Made by a program: the position numbers and the translations under genes
In this document: positions 20,986 through 31,359 of the stretch, one piece after another
Position numbering within the stretch: position 1 is the first letter of the stretch
How the letters are laid out: each line of letters starts with the position of its first letter
The notes under the pieces: model-generated
Told to the model about the DNA's origin: nothing
Database searches by the model: none
Seen by the model: only the letters and a program-made list of their open reading frames with translations
NCBI RefSeq assembly: GCF_011762025.1
Contig: NZ_JAASQR010000002.1
Location: 124,001 to 188,000 of the forward strand
Length of the DNA: 64,000 bases
Reading direction: 5' to 3'
Source of the DNA: Sphingobium vermicomposti
Lineage (GTDB): Bacteria > Pseudomonadota > Alphaproteobacteria > Sphingomonadales > Sphingomonadaceae

Positions 20986-21101
20986 CAGGATCAGGTTCCG
21001 TTGGGAGAAGGATTGTTGCAGCGCTCGCGGTTTTGGAGAATCTCCGCCGCCCGCTCATGTCCAAATCGCCCCGACAACGTAAAGAGGGAAAGGCAATCAA
21101 C

Positions 21102-21389
21102 ATGGCATTTCGTCCGTTGCACGACCGCGTTCTCGTCCGCCGCGTAGAGGCTGAAGAGAAGACCGCCGGTGGCATCATCATCCCCGACACCGCGAAGGAA
21201 AAGCCGCAGGAAGGCGAAGTCGTCTCCGTCGGCACCGGCTCCAAGGCCGAAGATGGCAAGGTGACCCCGCTGGACGTCAAGGCTGGCGACCGCATCCTGT
21301 TCGGCAAATGGTCGGGCACTGAAGTCAAGGTCGACGGTGAAGACCTGCTGATCATGAAGGAATCGGACATTCTGGGCGTCGTGGCGTAA
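21102..21389 (+). CDS. groES: co-chaperonin GroES
   Basis: The 95-aa lid of the GroEL folding chamber. It starts [14 protein letters not shown], contains the mobile loop region [18 protein letters not shown] and ends SDILGVVA. The frame is open further upstream from 20979, but the ATG at 21102 with GAGGGAAAGG upstream is the family start. First gene of the groESL operon under CIRCE control; groEL follows after 103 bases. Confidence 0.97.
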   Translation: MAFRPLHDRVLVRRVEAEEKTAGGIIIPDTAKEKPQEGEVVSVGTGSKAEDGKVTPLDVKAGDRILFGKWSGTEVKVDGEDLLIMKESDILGVVA

Positions 21390-21486
21390 AGCTGCGAACC
21401 AGGCAGTCATTCCAGTTTTTCCGCGATTTTCCGCCATCAAGAACGGTGTGAACTTCGCAAGATTTGCAATTCTCAAAGAGAGGTAA

Positions 21487-23139
<1,653 letters not shown>

Positions 23140-23163
23140 GTCCTCGCTCACGCGAAACGAGAA

Positions 23164-23193
23164 GGGCCGGCGGAGCGATCCGCCGGCCTTTTT
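23164..23193 (+). terminator. terminator after groEL
   Basis: GGCCGGCGGA and TCCGCCGGCC form a perfect 10-bp stem with loop GCGA, followed by TTTTT. A strong Rho-independent terminator. Confidence 0.93.
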
Positions 23194-23310
23194 CCATTGG
23201 CGACGTCAGAAGTCCGCCGCTCGAAATCGCTGGAAAAGGTCCATTGCGGCGGTCTTGGGCGACTAAAGTTTACGAAATGGAAATCATGTTCCGCCAAAGC
23301 TGGCGGAGAC

Positions 23311-25302
23311 GTGTTTCGCATCCTCCGCCACTTGAGCGCAAATTTGCGCGAGCGCCTTGCTCCCGATTCCCAGCAGAGCGCTGAGGTGCGGGATAGTCTC
23401 GTCAAATCGCTTTACGCTTCCCCCGCGTCGCTGATGATCGGCGCGATTGCGGGTGGCGCATTAAGTTTCGTCGTCGCCTATCATGCGCAACGGCCCCCGA
23501 TCACCCTGATCGCCTGCCTCATCACCATCGTCGCGATCAGCCGGTCGGTGTCCGCAGTTTACTTCCAGCGCCAACTGGCGCACCAGCACGGCCCCACGCG
23601 GGCAATATGGGGCATGGCCTACGAACTGGGCGCGTGGAGCTATGCCGCTCTTCTCGGCACGCTTGCCTTTGCGACGCTTCTGCTCACCGGCGATGCATCG
23701 CTGCACATATTGAGCGTTTGCCTGGTCGCAGCATATTCAGGCGGCATTTCCGGCCGCAATGCCGGTCGTGTCGAGGTCGCGATCGGCCAGACCTGCTTTG
23801 CCCTTCTGCCGACGTCCCTTGGTCTCGTTCTGGCCGGGGGGCTGGGCTATTATGTCCTGTCCGCGATGCTGTTCCTGATGATCTTCGCCATGGCAGAGAT
23901 TACACGGACCACGCACCGCATCGTCGTAGAGGCGCTTCAGGGCAAATATGAAAAGTCCCAGCTGGCAACGAAATTTGAGCGGCTCGCACGATTCGACAGC
24001 CTGACGGGCGTTGAAAACCGGATGGCGATGCAGATGCGGCTCCGGGAAATGTTCGATAACCGAACTTCGGATAAAGATCCGATGTCGGTTTTCTGGATGG
24101 ACCTCGACAGGTTCAAGGAAATCAACGATTCGCTCGGTCATATCATCGGTGATCAATTGTTGTGCGCCGTTGCGGACCGCCTAGCTCGCGCCCTCGACCA
24201 TCGCGGGCATATTGCGCGTTTTGGCGGAGACGAATTCATCCTCATCTGCCCCGGTGCGAACCAGGATATCGCTCAACAGATTGCCGACGATGTGATGGTC
24301 GAATTCGGCCATGATTTCGATGTGAGCGGCTATCACCTCACCATAACAGCTTCGATGGGCATAGCGGTCGCGCCGCAGGACGGTCATGGGAGCGAGGAAC
24401 TGCTGCAACATGCCGACATGGCGCTCTACAAGGCCAAGAATGCCGGGCGAAATCGCTATGCCTTCTTCGATTGGAAGATGAAGGAACGGCAGAATAGGAC
24501 CTATGACCTGGAAGTCGGGCTACGCACGGCGCTCGCCAATGGCGAGCTGCTGCTGCATTACCAGCCCATCTTCGACACTGCGACGGGCCAAATCGCCATT
24601 TGCGAGGCGCTGATGCGCTGGGATCATCCAGTAATGGGGCGCATTTCGCCCGCTGAATTCATTCCGATCGCCGAAAGCTGTTCCCTGATCGAACCCATCA
24701 CTGCCTGGGCGCTGGAGCGCGCGTGTCAGGATGCGATGGCATGGGACGATCATGTTCGCGTCGCCGTCAATATTTCGCCCGCGCTTATCAAGAGCGACGG
24801 ACTGCCCCGCGCCGTTATTTCGGCGCTGATGCGGTCGGGGCTAAAGGCGCGCAGGCTGGAACTGGAAGTGACCGAATCGATCTTTCTGGAAGATAGTGGC
24901 CGCACCAGCCTGATCCTTCTGGAACTGCAGCGGATCGGGCTAAGGCTGGCGCTGGATGATTTTGGCACGGGCTATTCGTCGCTCGGCTATTTGCGCGACT
25001 ATTCATTCGACACGCTGAAGGTGGACCAAAGCTTCATGCGCAGCGTGAAGGAAGGATCGCGGGATCGCGCCATCGCGCAATCGGTGGCTTATCTGGCGCA
25101 TTCGCTGGACGTGGAGACGGTGGCCGAAGGGATAGAGACGGAAGAACAGCTCCAGTCCGCGCGCGACATGGGTTTCACCAACGTCCAGGGCTTTGTGCTC
25201 AGCCGTCCAATCCCGGCTGAAGACTTGCTCGACATGATGCGCGTGATGGCTCGGGACAAGAGCAACGTGGTCACGCTAATGCAGGACCAACGCCGCGCCT
25301 GA
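23311..25302 (+). CDS. membrane GGDEF-EAL protein (c-di-GMP turnover)
   Basis: About 663 aa. Several hydrophobic segments occupy roughly residues 30-200, then a GGDEF domain with an intact FGGDEF motif (about residue 304) and an EAL domain. The EAL domain has CEALMRW (about residue 431), DDFGTGYSSLGYL and VDQSF, plus EGIETEEQ. Both cyclase and phosphodiesterase signatures look intact, so direction of activity cannot be decided. The start is uncertain: the frame is open from a TTG at 23197 right after the groEL terminator. I chose the GTG at 23311, which follows GGAG closely. Its stop lies 7 bases from the converging rpfF-like gene. Confidence 0.85.
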   Translation: MFRILRHLSANLRERLAPDSQQSAEVRDSLVKSLYASPASLMIGAIAGGALSFVVAYHAQRPPITLIACLITIVAISRSVSAVYFQRQLAHQHGPTRAIWGMAYELGAWSYAALLGTLAFATLLLTGDASLHILSVCLVAAYSGGISGRNAGRVEVAIGQTCFALLPTSLGLVLAGGLGYYVLSAMLFLMIFAMAEITRTTHRIVVEALQGKYEKSQLATKFERLARFDSLTGVENRMAMQMRLREMFDNRTSDKDPMSVFWMDLDRFKEINDSLGHIIGDQLLCAVADRLARALDHRGHIARFGGDEFILICPGANQDIAQQIADDVMVEFGHDFDVSGYHLTITASMGIAVAPQDGHGSEELLQHADMALYKAKNAGRNRYAFFDWKMKERQNRTYDLEVGLRTALANGELLLHYQPIFDTATGQIAICEALMRWDHPVMGRISPAEFIPIAESCSLIEPITAWALERACQDAMAWDDHVRVAVNISPALIKSDGLPRAVISALMRSGLKARRLELEVTESIFLEDSGRTSLILLELQRIGLRLALDDFGTGYSSLGYLRDYSFDTLKVDQSFMRSVKEGSRDRAIAQSVAYLAHSLDVETVAEGIETEEQLQSARDMGFTNVQGFVLSRPIPAEDLLDMMRVMARDKSNVVTLMQDQRRA

Positions 25303-25309
25303 ACGATAG

Positions 25310-26221
25310 CTATTTCGTCAGGCGCGTCTGGGCCGAAGCCAGGCGCCGCATCATCCGCAAATCCTTGGGGTCCAGCTTCAGCGCGGTAGCCGCCCAATTT
25401 TCTACAATGTCCTTAAGCTCCGAATATTCGATCGGATCGACCCGACGGCCTGCTTCGAACACACCGACATGTCCTGCGTGATGGGGTCGGTTGCCAGTGA
25501 TATAGTTACGCACCGCCTGCTCACCCTCGCCATCTTCGGCCAGGATGGTGACGACGCCCATGTCGTACATCTCTTCGGCCGTGTAGACCTTGCCGGACAG
25601 GATCATGCGTTCCGCCATGCGGCGCCCCAGCTTGCGGGACAAAATAGAATATGCGCCCATGCCGGGGAAAAGGCCGAACAACATTTCGGGCAAGCCAAAT
25701 CGGGCGCTACGTTCAGCCACGACCACGTCAAAGCAGAGCAGCGCTTCAAATCCGCCACCCAACGCGTCGCCCTGGGCCAGCGCGATGGAGATCACGGGCA
25801 TGTCGGCGTTGCGCCACGCGCGATGCACGACATCGATGCACGCATGGCCATATTTGACCAGCCCGGCCAGGTCGCCCCGTTCAATGCAGCCAGCGAACAG
25901 CTCCAGGTCGCCACCCAGGTTGAACACCCCCGGAAAACGCGAGCCAAGCACCATATAGCGGGCGGGCAGGGCACCTTCATCGAACAGCCTTTTGGCTTCG
26001 GTCTGCCAAAGGCGGATGTCGCGCAGCATCGGCAAGCTGTAGTTCGGCCGAGTCGCAGGCGTCATGAACGCCCACAATGTATCCAACGGCTCGTCCCAGC
26101 TGACATCGATCTGCCCCAGATCGAACAACATTGACTGGCCCGCTTCACGCCCAGCCGGGTTGATTTCCGTAGCGGCAAACTGGTGAATGTCGGCTGCATC
26201 CGGCACCTGCACCGAAGACAT
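25310..26221 (-). CDS. rpfF: RpfF-like enoyl-CoA hydratase/thioesterase (putative DSF synthase)
   Basis: A crotonase-fold protein resembling RpfF, the enzyme that makes cis-2-unsaturated fatty acid (DSF) signals from acyl-ACP. The oxyanion segment SRFPGVFNLGGDLELF is present. So are two Glu residues 20 apart (GGGFEA, Glu159; GLPEM, Glu179), the spacing of the catalytic pair in Xanthomonas RpfF. The chosen ATG (303 aa) follows GAGGTGG and gives about family length. The frame stays open to 26350, which would add 43 residues. No rpfC, rpfG or rpfB lies nearby. The rpfF symbol is by similarity only. Confidence 0.72.
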   Translation of the reverse strand: MSSVQVPDAADIHQFAATEINPAGREAGQSMLFDLGQIDVSWDEPLDTLWAFMTPATRPNYSLPMLRDIRLWQTEAKRLFDEGALPARYMVLGSRFPGVFNLGGDLELFAGCIERGDLAGLVKYGHACIDVVHRAWRNADMPVISIALAQGDALGGGFEALLCFDVVVAERSARFGLPEMLFGLFPGMGAYSILSRKLGRRMAERMILSGKVYTAEEMYDMGVVTILAEDGEGEQAVRNYITGNRPHHAGHVGVFEAGRRVDPIEYSELKDIVENWAATALKLDPKDLRMMRRLASAQTRLTK

Positions 26222-26507
26222 ATCGTCCACCTCATTTTGTGCAGGACTAAATCGCGCGGAATCAATCATCTGTGCCCCCAAATTTCGATCCATGCCGAAG
26301 AGACCAGTGTTGACCTGTTGGTGCAACCGCCACTGTGGCAAACCGGCCATCGTTAACCTTTTTTATCGTCAACTGTTGCGCTTAAGTCGCCGTAAAAGCC
26401 GGATAAGCATAGTTAACGTTGCATTAATGCAACAATGCCGATTGATGTACGTCTGTAAAATATTGCGTCAGGGCTTTGTTAACCATTATTAATTAGAAGC
26501 CTGATGC

Positions 26508-26687
26508 ATGGACCCGCATCGCACCGACCGCCAGATCGTGACGCTCTTGCTACATGACAAGGAGGGCGCGTCCTGGCGTCTGAGCCTTGCCGCCGACTGC
26601 CTATGTTTCATCGGCAATTACCGTCGCGTGGAAGGGTTCGATATCGACGCGATCGTCGCGTTCGACGGTGTCCGCCGCGAAGGCTGA
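26508..26687 (+). CDS. small hypothetical protein (59 aa)
   Basis: An ORF of 59 codons starting MDPHRTDRQIV and ending DGVRREG. It is mixed in composition, with no signal peptide or clear membrane segment, and codons end in G/C as in neighbouring genes. It sits between an AT-rich stretch rich in GTTAAC-like sequence (26350-26500) and tgt. I do not recognise a family. No strong ribosome-binding site is visible, so it may not be real. Confidence 0.45.
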   Translation: MDPHRTDRQIVTLLLHDKEGASWRLSLAADCLCFIGNYRRVEGFDIDAIVAFDGVRREG

Positions 26688-26800
26688 CGACCTCACTGCT
26701 CGCGCCATCGGAATGGTCGGAGCTGTCCTGATCGCTTCGTAATGGCATTTTGCGAAAAAGCGGGTCCCACTTTGCCGTTCGATGCTTTAGAGCGCGGCGG

Positions 26801-27931
26801 GTGACCCAGACCCGATTTTCCTTCACCATCGCCGCCACCGACGGCAAGGCCCGTACAGGATCGATCCAGATGCGCAGGGGTGAAATTCGCACACCTGCCT
26901 TCATGCCTGTCGGCACCGCCGCCACGGTGAAGGCCATGCGGCCCGCGGAAGTGCGCGCGACGGGCGCGGACATCATCCTGGGTAACACCTATCACTTGAT
27001 GCTTCGGCCTGGCGCTGAACGCGTCGCCCGGCTGGGCGGGCTGCATGGTTTCATGGGATGGGACCGACCGATCCTGACAGACAGCGGCGGCTATCAGGTG
27101 ATGAGCCTGTCGGCACTGACGAAGATGAGCGAGGAAGGCGTCGCCTTTGCAAGCCACATTGATGGTTCGCGCCACATGCTGACGCCCGAACGGTCGATGG
27201 AAATCCAGCGGCTGTTGGACAGCGACATCGTCATGGCCTTCGACGAATGCACAAAGAATGGCTGCACGCATGACGAAGCCGGGAAAAGCATGGAACGATC
27301 CATGCGCTGGGCCAAGCGGTCGCGCGACGGGTTCGACCAGGGCGGCGATCATGCGGAACGAGCAGCGCTCTTCGGCATCCAGCAGGGGTCTTTGAATGGG
27401 GATTTACGCCGCGCTTCCGCGCAAGAACTGATCGAGATCGGCTTTGATGGCTATGCGGTCGGCGGCCTTGCTGTGGGAGAGGGGCAGGAAGCGATGTTTG
27501 CTTGCCTGGACTATGCGCCCGGCATGCTGCCCGTGGACAAGCCCCGCTATCTGATGGGCGTGGGCAAGCCGGACGACATCGTCGGCGCGGTGGAGCGGGG
27601 GATCGACATGTTCGATTGCGTCTTGCCCACACGCAGCGGCCGCAATGGCCAGGCCTTCACCTGGGCCGGACCGCTCAACATTCGCAACGCGCGCTTTGCC
27701 GAAGACACGTCACCGCTCGATCCCCGCTGCGGCTGCCCAGTCTGCGCGACGTGGGGCAGGGCCTATTTGCATCATCTGGTGAAGGCGGGCGAAATGCTGG
27801 GCGCCATGTTGATGACGCAACATAATATCCATTTTTACCAGGCGTTGATGCAGGCCATCCGCGATAGCATCGCTCAAGGCCAATTCGCTTCATTCGCGGC
27901 GGATTTCCGCAGGGATTATCAGCGCGCCTGA
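26801..27931 (+). CDS. tgt: queuine tRNA-ribosyltransferase
   Basis: Exchanges G34 for preQ1 in tRNAs with GUN anticodons. From the GTG at 26801 the product is 376 aa ([15 protein letters not shown]). It has the base-binding [11 protein letters not shown], the nucleophile region [15 protein letters not shown], and the zinc site C-x-C-x2-C...H in [17 protein letters not shown]. The ATG at 26750 would add 17 residues with no family match and is not preferred. Convergent with the kinase-like gene that follows. Confidence 0.95.
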   Translation: MTQTRFSFTIAATDGKARTGSIQMRRGEIRTPAFMPVGTAATVKAMRPAEVRATGADIILGNTYHLMLRPGAERVARLGGLHGFMGWDRPILTDSGGYQVMSLSALTKMSEEGVAFASHIDGSRHMLTPERSMEIQRLLDSDIVMAFDECTKNGCTHDEAGKSMERSMRWAKRSRDGFDQGGDHAERAALFGIQQGSLNGDLRRASAQELIEIGFDGYAVGGLAVGEGQEAMFACLDYAPGMLPVDKPRYLMGVGKPDDIVGAVERGIDMFDCVLPTRSGRNGQAFTWAGPLNIRNARFAEDTSPLDPRCGCPVCATWGRAYLHHLVKAGEMLGAMLMTQHNIHFYQALMQAIRDSIAQGQFASFAADFRRDYQRA

Positions 27932-29484
27932 TTGTCAGGCAAAACCGTCATCGCGATGGCATAGTCGCCAATTTCGGCGTCATGTTCCAGCGGCGACCGG
28001 AGCTGCCGAGATAGCCCGGTCATCACCCGGCCATAGCGTTCGTCGATCCGGGCGTTCATGTCATCGGAACCGCGCAGCGCGGGTGAACTGACATGCAGGA
28101 TGGCCCTGTTGGCGTTGTCGCTGTCGAGATGAGCGGAAATCCGCATGCTGGCGTAGGGATCCGACGCCATGGCAAGCTCCACCAGCTCGGTCAGTAGGAA
28201 AGCGATCGGGACGGCCACATCCTGACTGATGTGCAGGTTGTCGCTGTCGATCTGGATGGCGAAGCGGCGGGCCTCCGCCGGGGCGGTTCCACGCAGGCTG
28301 GCGGACAATTCGCTGATCAGGGATCGAACGCCCACGCCGCGATTTTCCTCCAATTCCGCATAATGGTTCCGGTGGACGACTGACAGGGCATCTACGCGCC
28401 GCTGTATCGATGCATAGGCTTCCACTGCTTCCGGGTCATGCGCCGAACGCGCATGCAGGCTGATGAGGCTGGCGATGATCTGAAGGTTATTTTTGACGCG
28501 GTGATGCACTTCGCGCGTCAGTTTGCGCTGCGTTTCCAGCCCTTCGGCCATTTCGGCCTCATGCGTGGCGACATCTTCGCTGATTTCGCGGAAGGTTTCG
28601 CCCAGCGCGACGATTTCCTGCGCGGGAGTGCGGATGCGGCGCATCGGTTCCAGCACTTCGCCGGGGTGATAGGCGGCGACCGTCCGGCGCAACATGACCA
28701 GTGGACGGATCAACAGGCGGTTCACGACGAACCAGCCAATGGCCGCCGCCGCGAACCACATGACCAGCGGCAGGAATAGCGACAGCATACGTGCAAGAGT
28801 GACTGGTGGATCGCGCAGGGTCATGGTCAACAGGATGTCGGGCGGATCCAGCCGTGCCGACAGGCTGCTGCTGTGGCCGCCAAGGTCATGGGCCGGGCGA
28901 CTGACGATTAGGGTGCGGTCTCCCTGTTGCAGGCTAAGCTGTCGGTTCTGCAACCCGGTTGCCGGATTAGTGATCGTCTCCAGATAGGCACGCGAATAAT
29001 AGGCCAGCGCCACGATGCCGCCATTACTGCTTCGCGCGCGGCTGACCAGAACGCCTGACTGCGGCAGCAGTTCGACTGCCCGCGCTGTAAAGCGGCTTTC
29101 CCCAGCCAGTCCGCGCGGTTCCGGCCGGGACGACCCGCAAAGGCGGCGTCCGCTGCGATCATAAATATAATAGCGCGCGCCTTCGCGGTCATGCGACGTC
29201 AGAAAGACTGCGAGCCTGCGACACATGCGGATGTCGGCATCTCCGCTCGCAAGTGCATTCGCCGTCAGCATCATCGCCGTGCGGTCAGAAGCGAGGTCGG
29301 TTGTCAGCTTACGCGCGCTTTGGGTCACGGCCACCCGCAACAACGCTTCCTTTTCAAGATCGGCGGTGCGGATCGCCTGCAGGGATGCGATCAGGGCGAG
29401 AAGGCCCAGCGGCAGCAATGCGAGCGTCAGGATAAGGAACATCTTGACGCCGGTGGACTGGATGATGCTGTTCAAAGGGCGCAT
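27919..29484 (-). CDS. phyP: PhyP-like HisKA_2 sensor protein with degenerate ATPase domain (general stress response)
   Basis: A 521-aa membrane protein. It has TM1 near residues 15-37, an extracytoplasmic region of about 190 aa, TM2 near 230-258, a HAMP-like linker and the HisKA_2 motif [14 protein letters not shown] (His328). The ATPase part is degenerate: the N-box reads [10 protein letters not shown] without its Asn, and neither DxGxG nor a GLG box is visible. It stands beside nepR-phyR-ecfG, where sphingomonads encode PhyP, reported in Sphingomonas as a PhyR phosphatase/negative regulator. The symbol rests on position and architecture. An alternative start is Met at 29442. Confidence 0.75.
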   Translation of the reverse strand: MRPLNSIIQSTGVKMFLILTLALLPLGLLALIASLQAIRTADLEKEALLRVAVTQSARKLTTDLASDRTAMMLTANALASGDADIRMCRRLAVFLTSHDREGARYYIYDRSGRRLCGSSRPEPRGLAGESRFTARAVELLPQSGVLVSRARSSNGGIVALAYYSRAYLETITNPATGLQNRQLSLQQGDRTLIVSRPAHDLGGHSSSLSARLDPPDILLTMTLRDPPVTLARMLSLFLPLVMWFAAAAIGWFVVNRLLIRPLVMLRRTVAAYHPGEVLEPMRRIRTPAQEIVALGETFREISEDVATHEAEMAEGLETQRKLTREVHHRVKNNLQIIASLISLHARSAHDPEAVEAYASIQRRVDALSVVHRNHYAELEENRGVGVRSLISELSASLRGTAPAEARRFAIQIDSDNLHISQDVAVPIAFLLTELVELAMASDPYASMRISAHLDSDNANRAILHVSSPALRGSDDMNARIDERYGRVMTGLSRQLRSPLEHDAEIGDYAIAMTVLPDNQAR

Positions 29485-29702
29485 GAGCAACAGGTTCGCC
29501 GAAAGGGGCAGCGTGCGATCATGTGATCGTCAGGGGCATTCGGCATTTCGCAACAGTTTCCGTGCTTTCGGACAAAGCGCCCGTTAAATCACGATGAACC
29601 GGTGGGACGGCTGATGGTTTCGACTGGCTCGCTTCGAACCGCAAGATCACCCCCTTTGCATGCCCGCATTCAAACGGCGGTCAAGGTCGCCTAGCTTGCT
29701 GA
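29485..29702. other. intergenic region upstream of the phyP-like gene
   Basis: 218 bases separate nepR (ending 29703) from the start of the phyP-like gene on the same strand. I found no EcfG-type motif, terminator or convincing ORF in it. Confidence 0.5.
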
Positions 29703-29927
29703 TTAGTCCAGCTTGCGCAGCAGGTCGAGCATTTCGGCGGGAATGTCCTCTTCAACGGCGCGCTGATAGACGGTGCGCAGGGCGTTGGAAACCTCGGTCC
29801 CTTCCTTGGAAGAAGACGGGCTTTTCCGAGATGTGGGGCCAGCTTTCACGCCCGAAGTGGGGGTGTTGGCACCGACATCTGTTTTGTCCCCTCCCTTCAC
29901 ATCCCGTTCCGTCGCTGAAGCCACCAA
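29703..29927 (-). CDS. nepR: anti-sigma factor NepR
   Basis: A 74-aa anti-sigma factor that holds EcfG until phosphorylated PhyR binds it. The disordered Ser/Thr/Lys-rich N-terminus is followed by the conserved core ALRTVYQRAVEEDIPAEML and the end DLLRKLD. The start is TTG (29927) or GTG (29924); AAAGGGG lies 7-10 bases upstream of them. Divergent from phyR, as is typical. Confidence 0.92.
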   Translation of the reverse strand: MVASATERDVKGGDKTDVGANTPTSGVKAGPTSRKSPSSSKEGTEVSNALRTVYQRAVEEDIPAEMLDLLRKLD

Positions 29928-30051
29928 AATAATGCCCCTTTGAATACCCGACCTATCTCTTCGCGGCTTTCCCGGATGACGTCAATCGATCGTAGAGCAA
30001 GGCGCGCAACGAAAATTTCAGGGCGTCAATGAAAAAACCGAACGGCTGTGA

Positions 30052-30076
30052 AACAAATCGCTTCTTTGTTGGTTCC
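30052..30076 (-). promoter_or_regulatory. candidate EcfG promoter for nepR (one mismatch)
   Basis: On the minus strand: GGAAC, 16 bases, TGTT, against the EcfG pattern GGAAC-N16/17-CGTT. It lies about 125 bases upstream of nepR. Single-mismatch hits can occur by chance, but the locus is the right one for autoregulation. Confidence 0.4.
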
Positions 30077-30220
30077 GTCCCACGAAGCATTTTTTGCTGT
30101 CAGGCAATCGGCGGCTTCACAGGGGCGGGGGACTTGCCACATCGGCATCTGCGATCCATCCTCCTCCTCTGGCAATGGTTCGGAACAATGCGCCCCCTGG
30201 GGCTGGGAGAAGATTTACAG

Positions 30221-31015
30221 ATGTCGCTAGGACAGCAACTGCACCCCCACCTTCCATTTCTGCGCCGCTATGCGCGTGCGCTCACGGGCAGCCAGGCGCA
30301 CGGCGACGCTTATGTTCGAGCTACGCTGGAAGCGATCGTGGCCGCACCGGAAGAGTTTCCGGCTGATGTCGATCCCCGACTGGGGCTTTACAAGATTTTC
30401 CATGCCATCTGGTCGTCCTCTCATCTGGAAGACGGCCCTGTTCTGTCCGGCGCTGACGGGCACGAAGCCGTCGCGCAGGCACGGCTGGCACGACTGACCC
30501 CGCTGCCCCGGCAGGCGCTGCTGCTGACCGCGCTGGAAGGTTTTACCGTCGATGATGTGGGCTACCTTGTCGGGTTGCAGCCCGTCGATGTCGAAGCGCT
30601 GGTCGAAGAGGCTCTGAGCGAGATCGAATCGCAGACCCGCGCCAAGGTTCTGATCATTGAGGACGAACCGATCATCGCGATGGATATCGAAACCATCGTT
30701 CGCGACCTGGGGCATGAAGTCACCGCCATCGCCGTCACGCGCGAAGATGCCGTGCGCGAAGCGATGGCGGAACGACCGGGGCTGGTGCTTGCCGATATTC
30801 AGCTGGCCGATGATTCCAGCGGTATCGATGCGGTGAAGGACATCCTCGCCGAATTTTCGGTCCCAGTGATCTTTATCACTGCCTTCCCCGAAAGGCTGCT
30901 GACCGGCGAGCGGCCAGAGCCGACCTTCCTTATCACCAAGCCGTTCCAGCGTTCGACCGTGAAGGCGGCGATTTCGCAGGCCCTGTTCTTTGACGAAGCA
31001 ACCGCGCCTGCCTGA
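30221..31015 (+). CDS. phyR: response regulator PhyR (anti-anti-sigma)
   Basis: The master switch of the alphaproteobacterial general stress response. 264 aa: an N-terminal sigma-like domain (MSLGQQLHPHLPFLRRYARA...RQALLLTALEGF) that mimics EcfG and binds NepR when the C-terminal receiver is phosphorylated. The receiver has IIEDEPIIAMD, phospho-acceptor Asp192 (LADIQLADDSSG) and Lys240 (ITKPF). The frame is open from 30029, but the ATG at 30221 has GGGAGAAG upstream and is the family start. Confidence 0.95.
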   Translation: MSLGQQLHPHLPFLRRYARALTGSQAHGDAYVRATLEAIVAAPEEFPADVDPRLGLYKIFHAIWSSSHLEDGPVLSGADGHEAVAQARLARLTPLPRQALLLTALEGFTVDDVGYLVGLQPVDVEALVEEALSEIESQTRAKVLIIEDEPIIAMDIETIVRDLGHEVTAIAVTREDAVREAMAERPGLVLADIQLADDSSGIDAVKDILAEFSVPVIFITAFPERLLTGERPEPTFLITKPFQRSTVKAAISQALFFDEATAPA

Positions 31016-31053
31016 TTTGCCGCCCCGCTCGGGTGAAAGAGTGGAAGGCAGGC

Positions 31054-31078
31054 GGAACCGCTGCCCTGACCCCGCGTT
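31054..31078 (+). promoter_or_regulatory. EcfG-dependent promoter upstream of the small peptide and ecfG
   Basis: GGAAC at 31054-31058, a 16-base spacer, then CGTT at 31075-31078. This is an exact match to the EcfG promoter pattern of alphaproteobacteria. It is 31 bases upstream of a 47-codon ORF and about 280 bases upstream of ecfG, so it fits positive autoregulation. Confidence 0.78.
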
Positions 31079-31108
31079 ATTGATGCGTAACGATCGGGAG
31101 ACGACGCA

Positions 31109-31252
31109 ATGCAGGACGATGAACAGCATATCGTTACGGAAGAAGCTCGTTCAGGATCCACGCCGCACATCGTCCGCTATATCCTGGGCATATCCTTGCC
31201 CTTGGTGGTGATCGGGATGCTGATTGTGCTTTGGGCATATTATAAAGGGTGA
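31109..31252 (+). CDS. 47-aa single-pass membrane peptide of the stress locus
   Basis: ATG at 31109 follows GGGAG with 8 bases spacing. The product starts MQDDEQHIVTEEARSG, acidic and polar, and then has one hydrophobic segment (about residues 22-43, ILGISLPLVVIGMLIVLWA) ending YYKG. It lies directly behind the EcfG promoter and before ecfG, so it is probably a member of the general stress regulon. No family is recognised. It could be a small membrane effector or a leader. Confidence 0.68.
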   Translation: MQDDEQHIVTEEARSGSTPHIVRYILGISLPLVVIGMLIVLWAYYKG

Positions 31253-31359
31253 AGTTCATTGGTTGCCGGCAACAATGAGTATAGGATGCGGACGCTTTTG
31301 TGGCTTTGACGACTTCGATTCATGTGACGAGGGCGACGGCCAATGAGGGGGCTGTTCCC

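Larger units (their letters stand above)
20722..21101. other. 380-base intergenic region between the usp and groES genes
   Basis: Holds the groESL promoter candidate and CIRCE operator, and presumably the usp promoter. Apart from an A-run near 20901-20907, nothing else is recognised. The open frame read upstream of groES (from 20979) overlaps CIRCE and is not considered coding. Confidence 0.7.

Noticed and set aside
20979..21101. 41-residue upstream extension of GroES
   Set aside because: It would begin within the CIRCE operator; GroES is a 95-aa protein starting MAFRPLHD.
23197..23310. TTG start for the GGDEF-EAL protein right after the groEL terminator
   Set aside because: The leader translation is basic and unstructured with no ribosome-binding site; it overlaps the terminator tail. 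The real start remains uncertain.
26750..26800. ATG 17 codons upstream of the tgt start
   Set aside because: The added residues do not belong to the Tgt family start; GTG at 26801 fits better.
30029..30220. 64-residue N-terminal extension of PhyR
   Set aside because: The extension is not PhyR-like, overlaps the nepR promoter region, and the ATG at 30221 has a proper ribosome-binding site.
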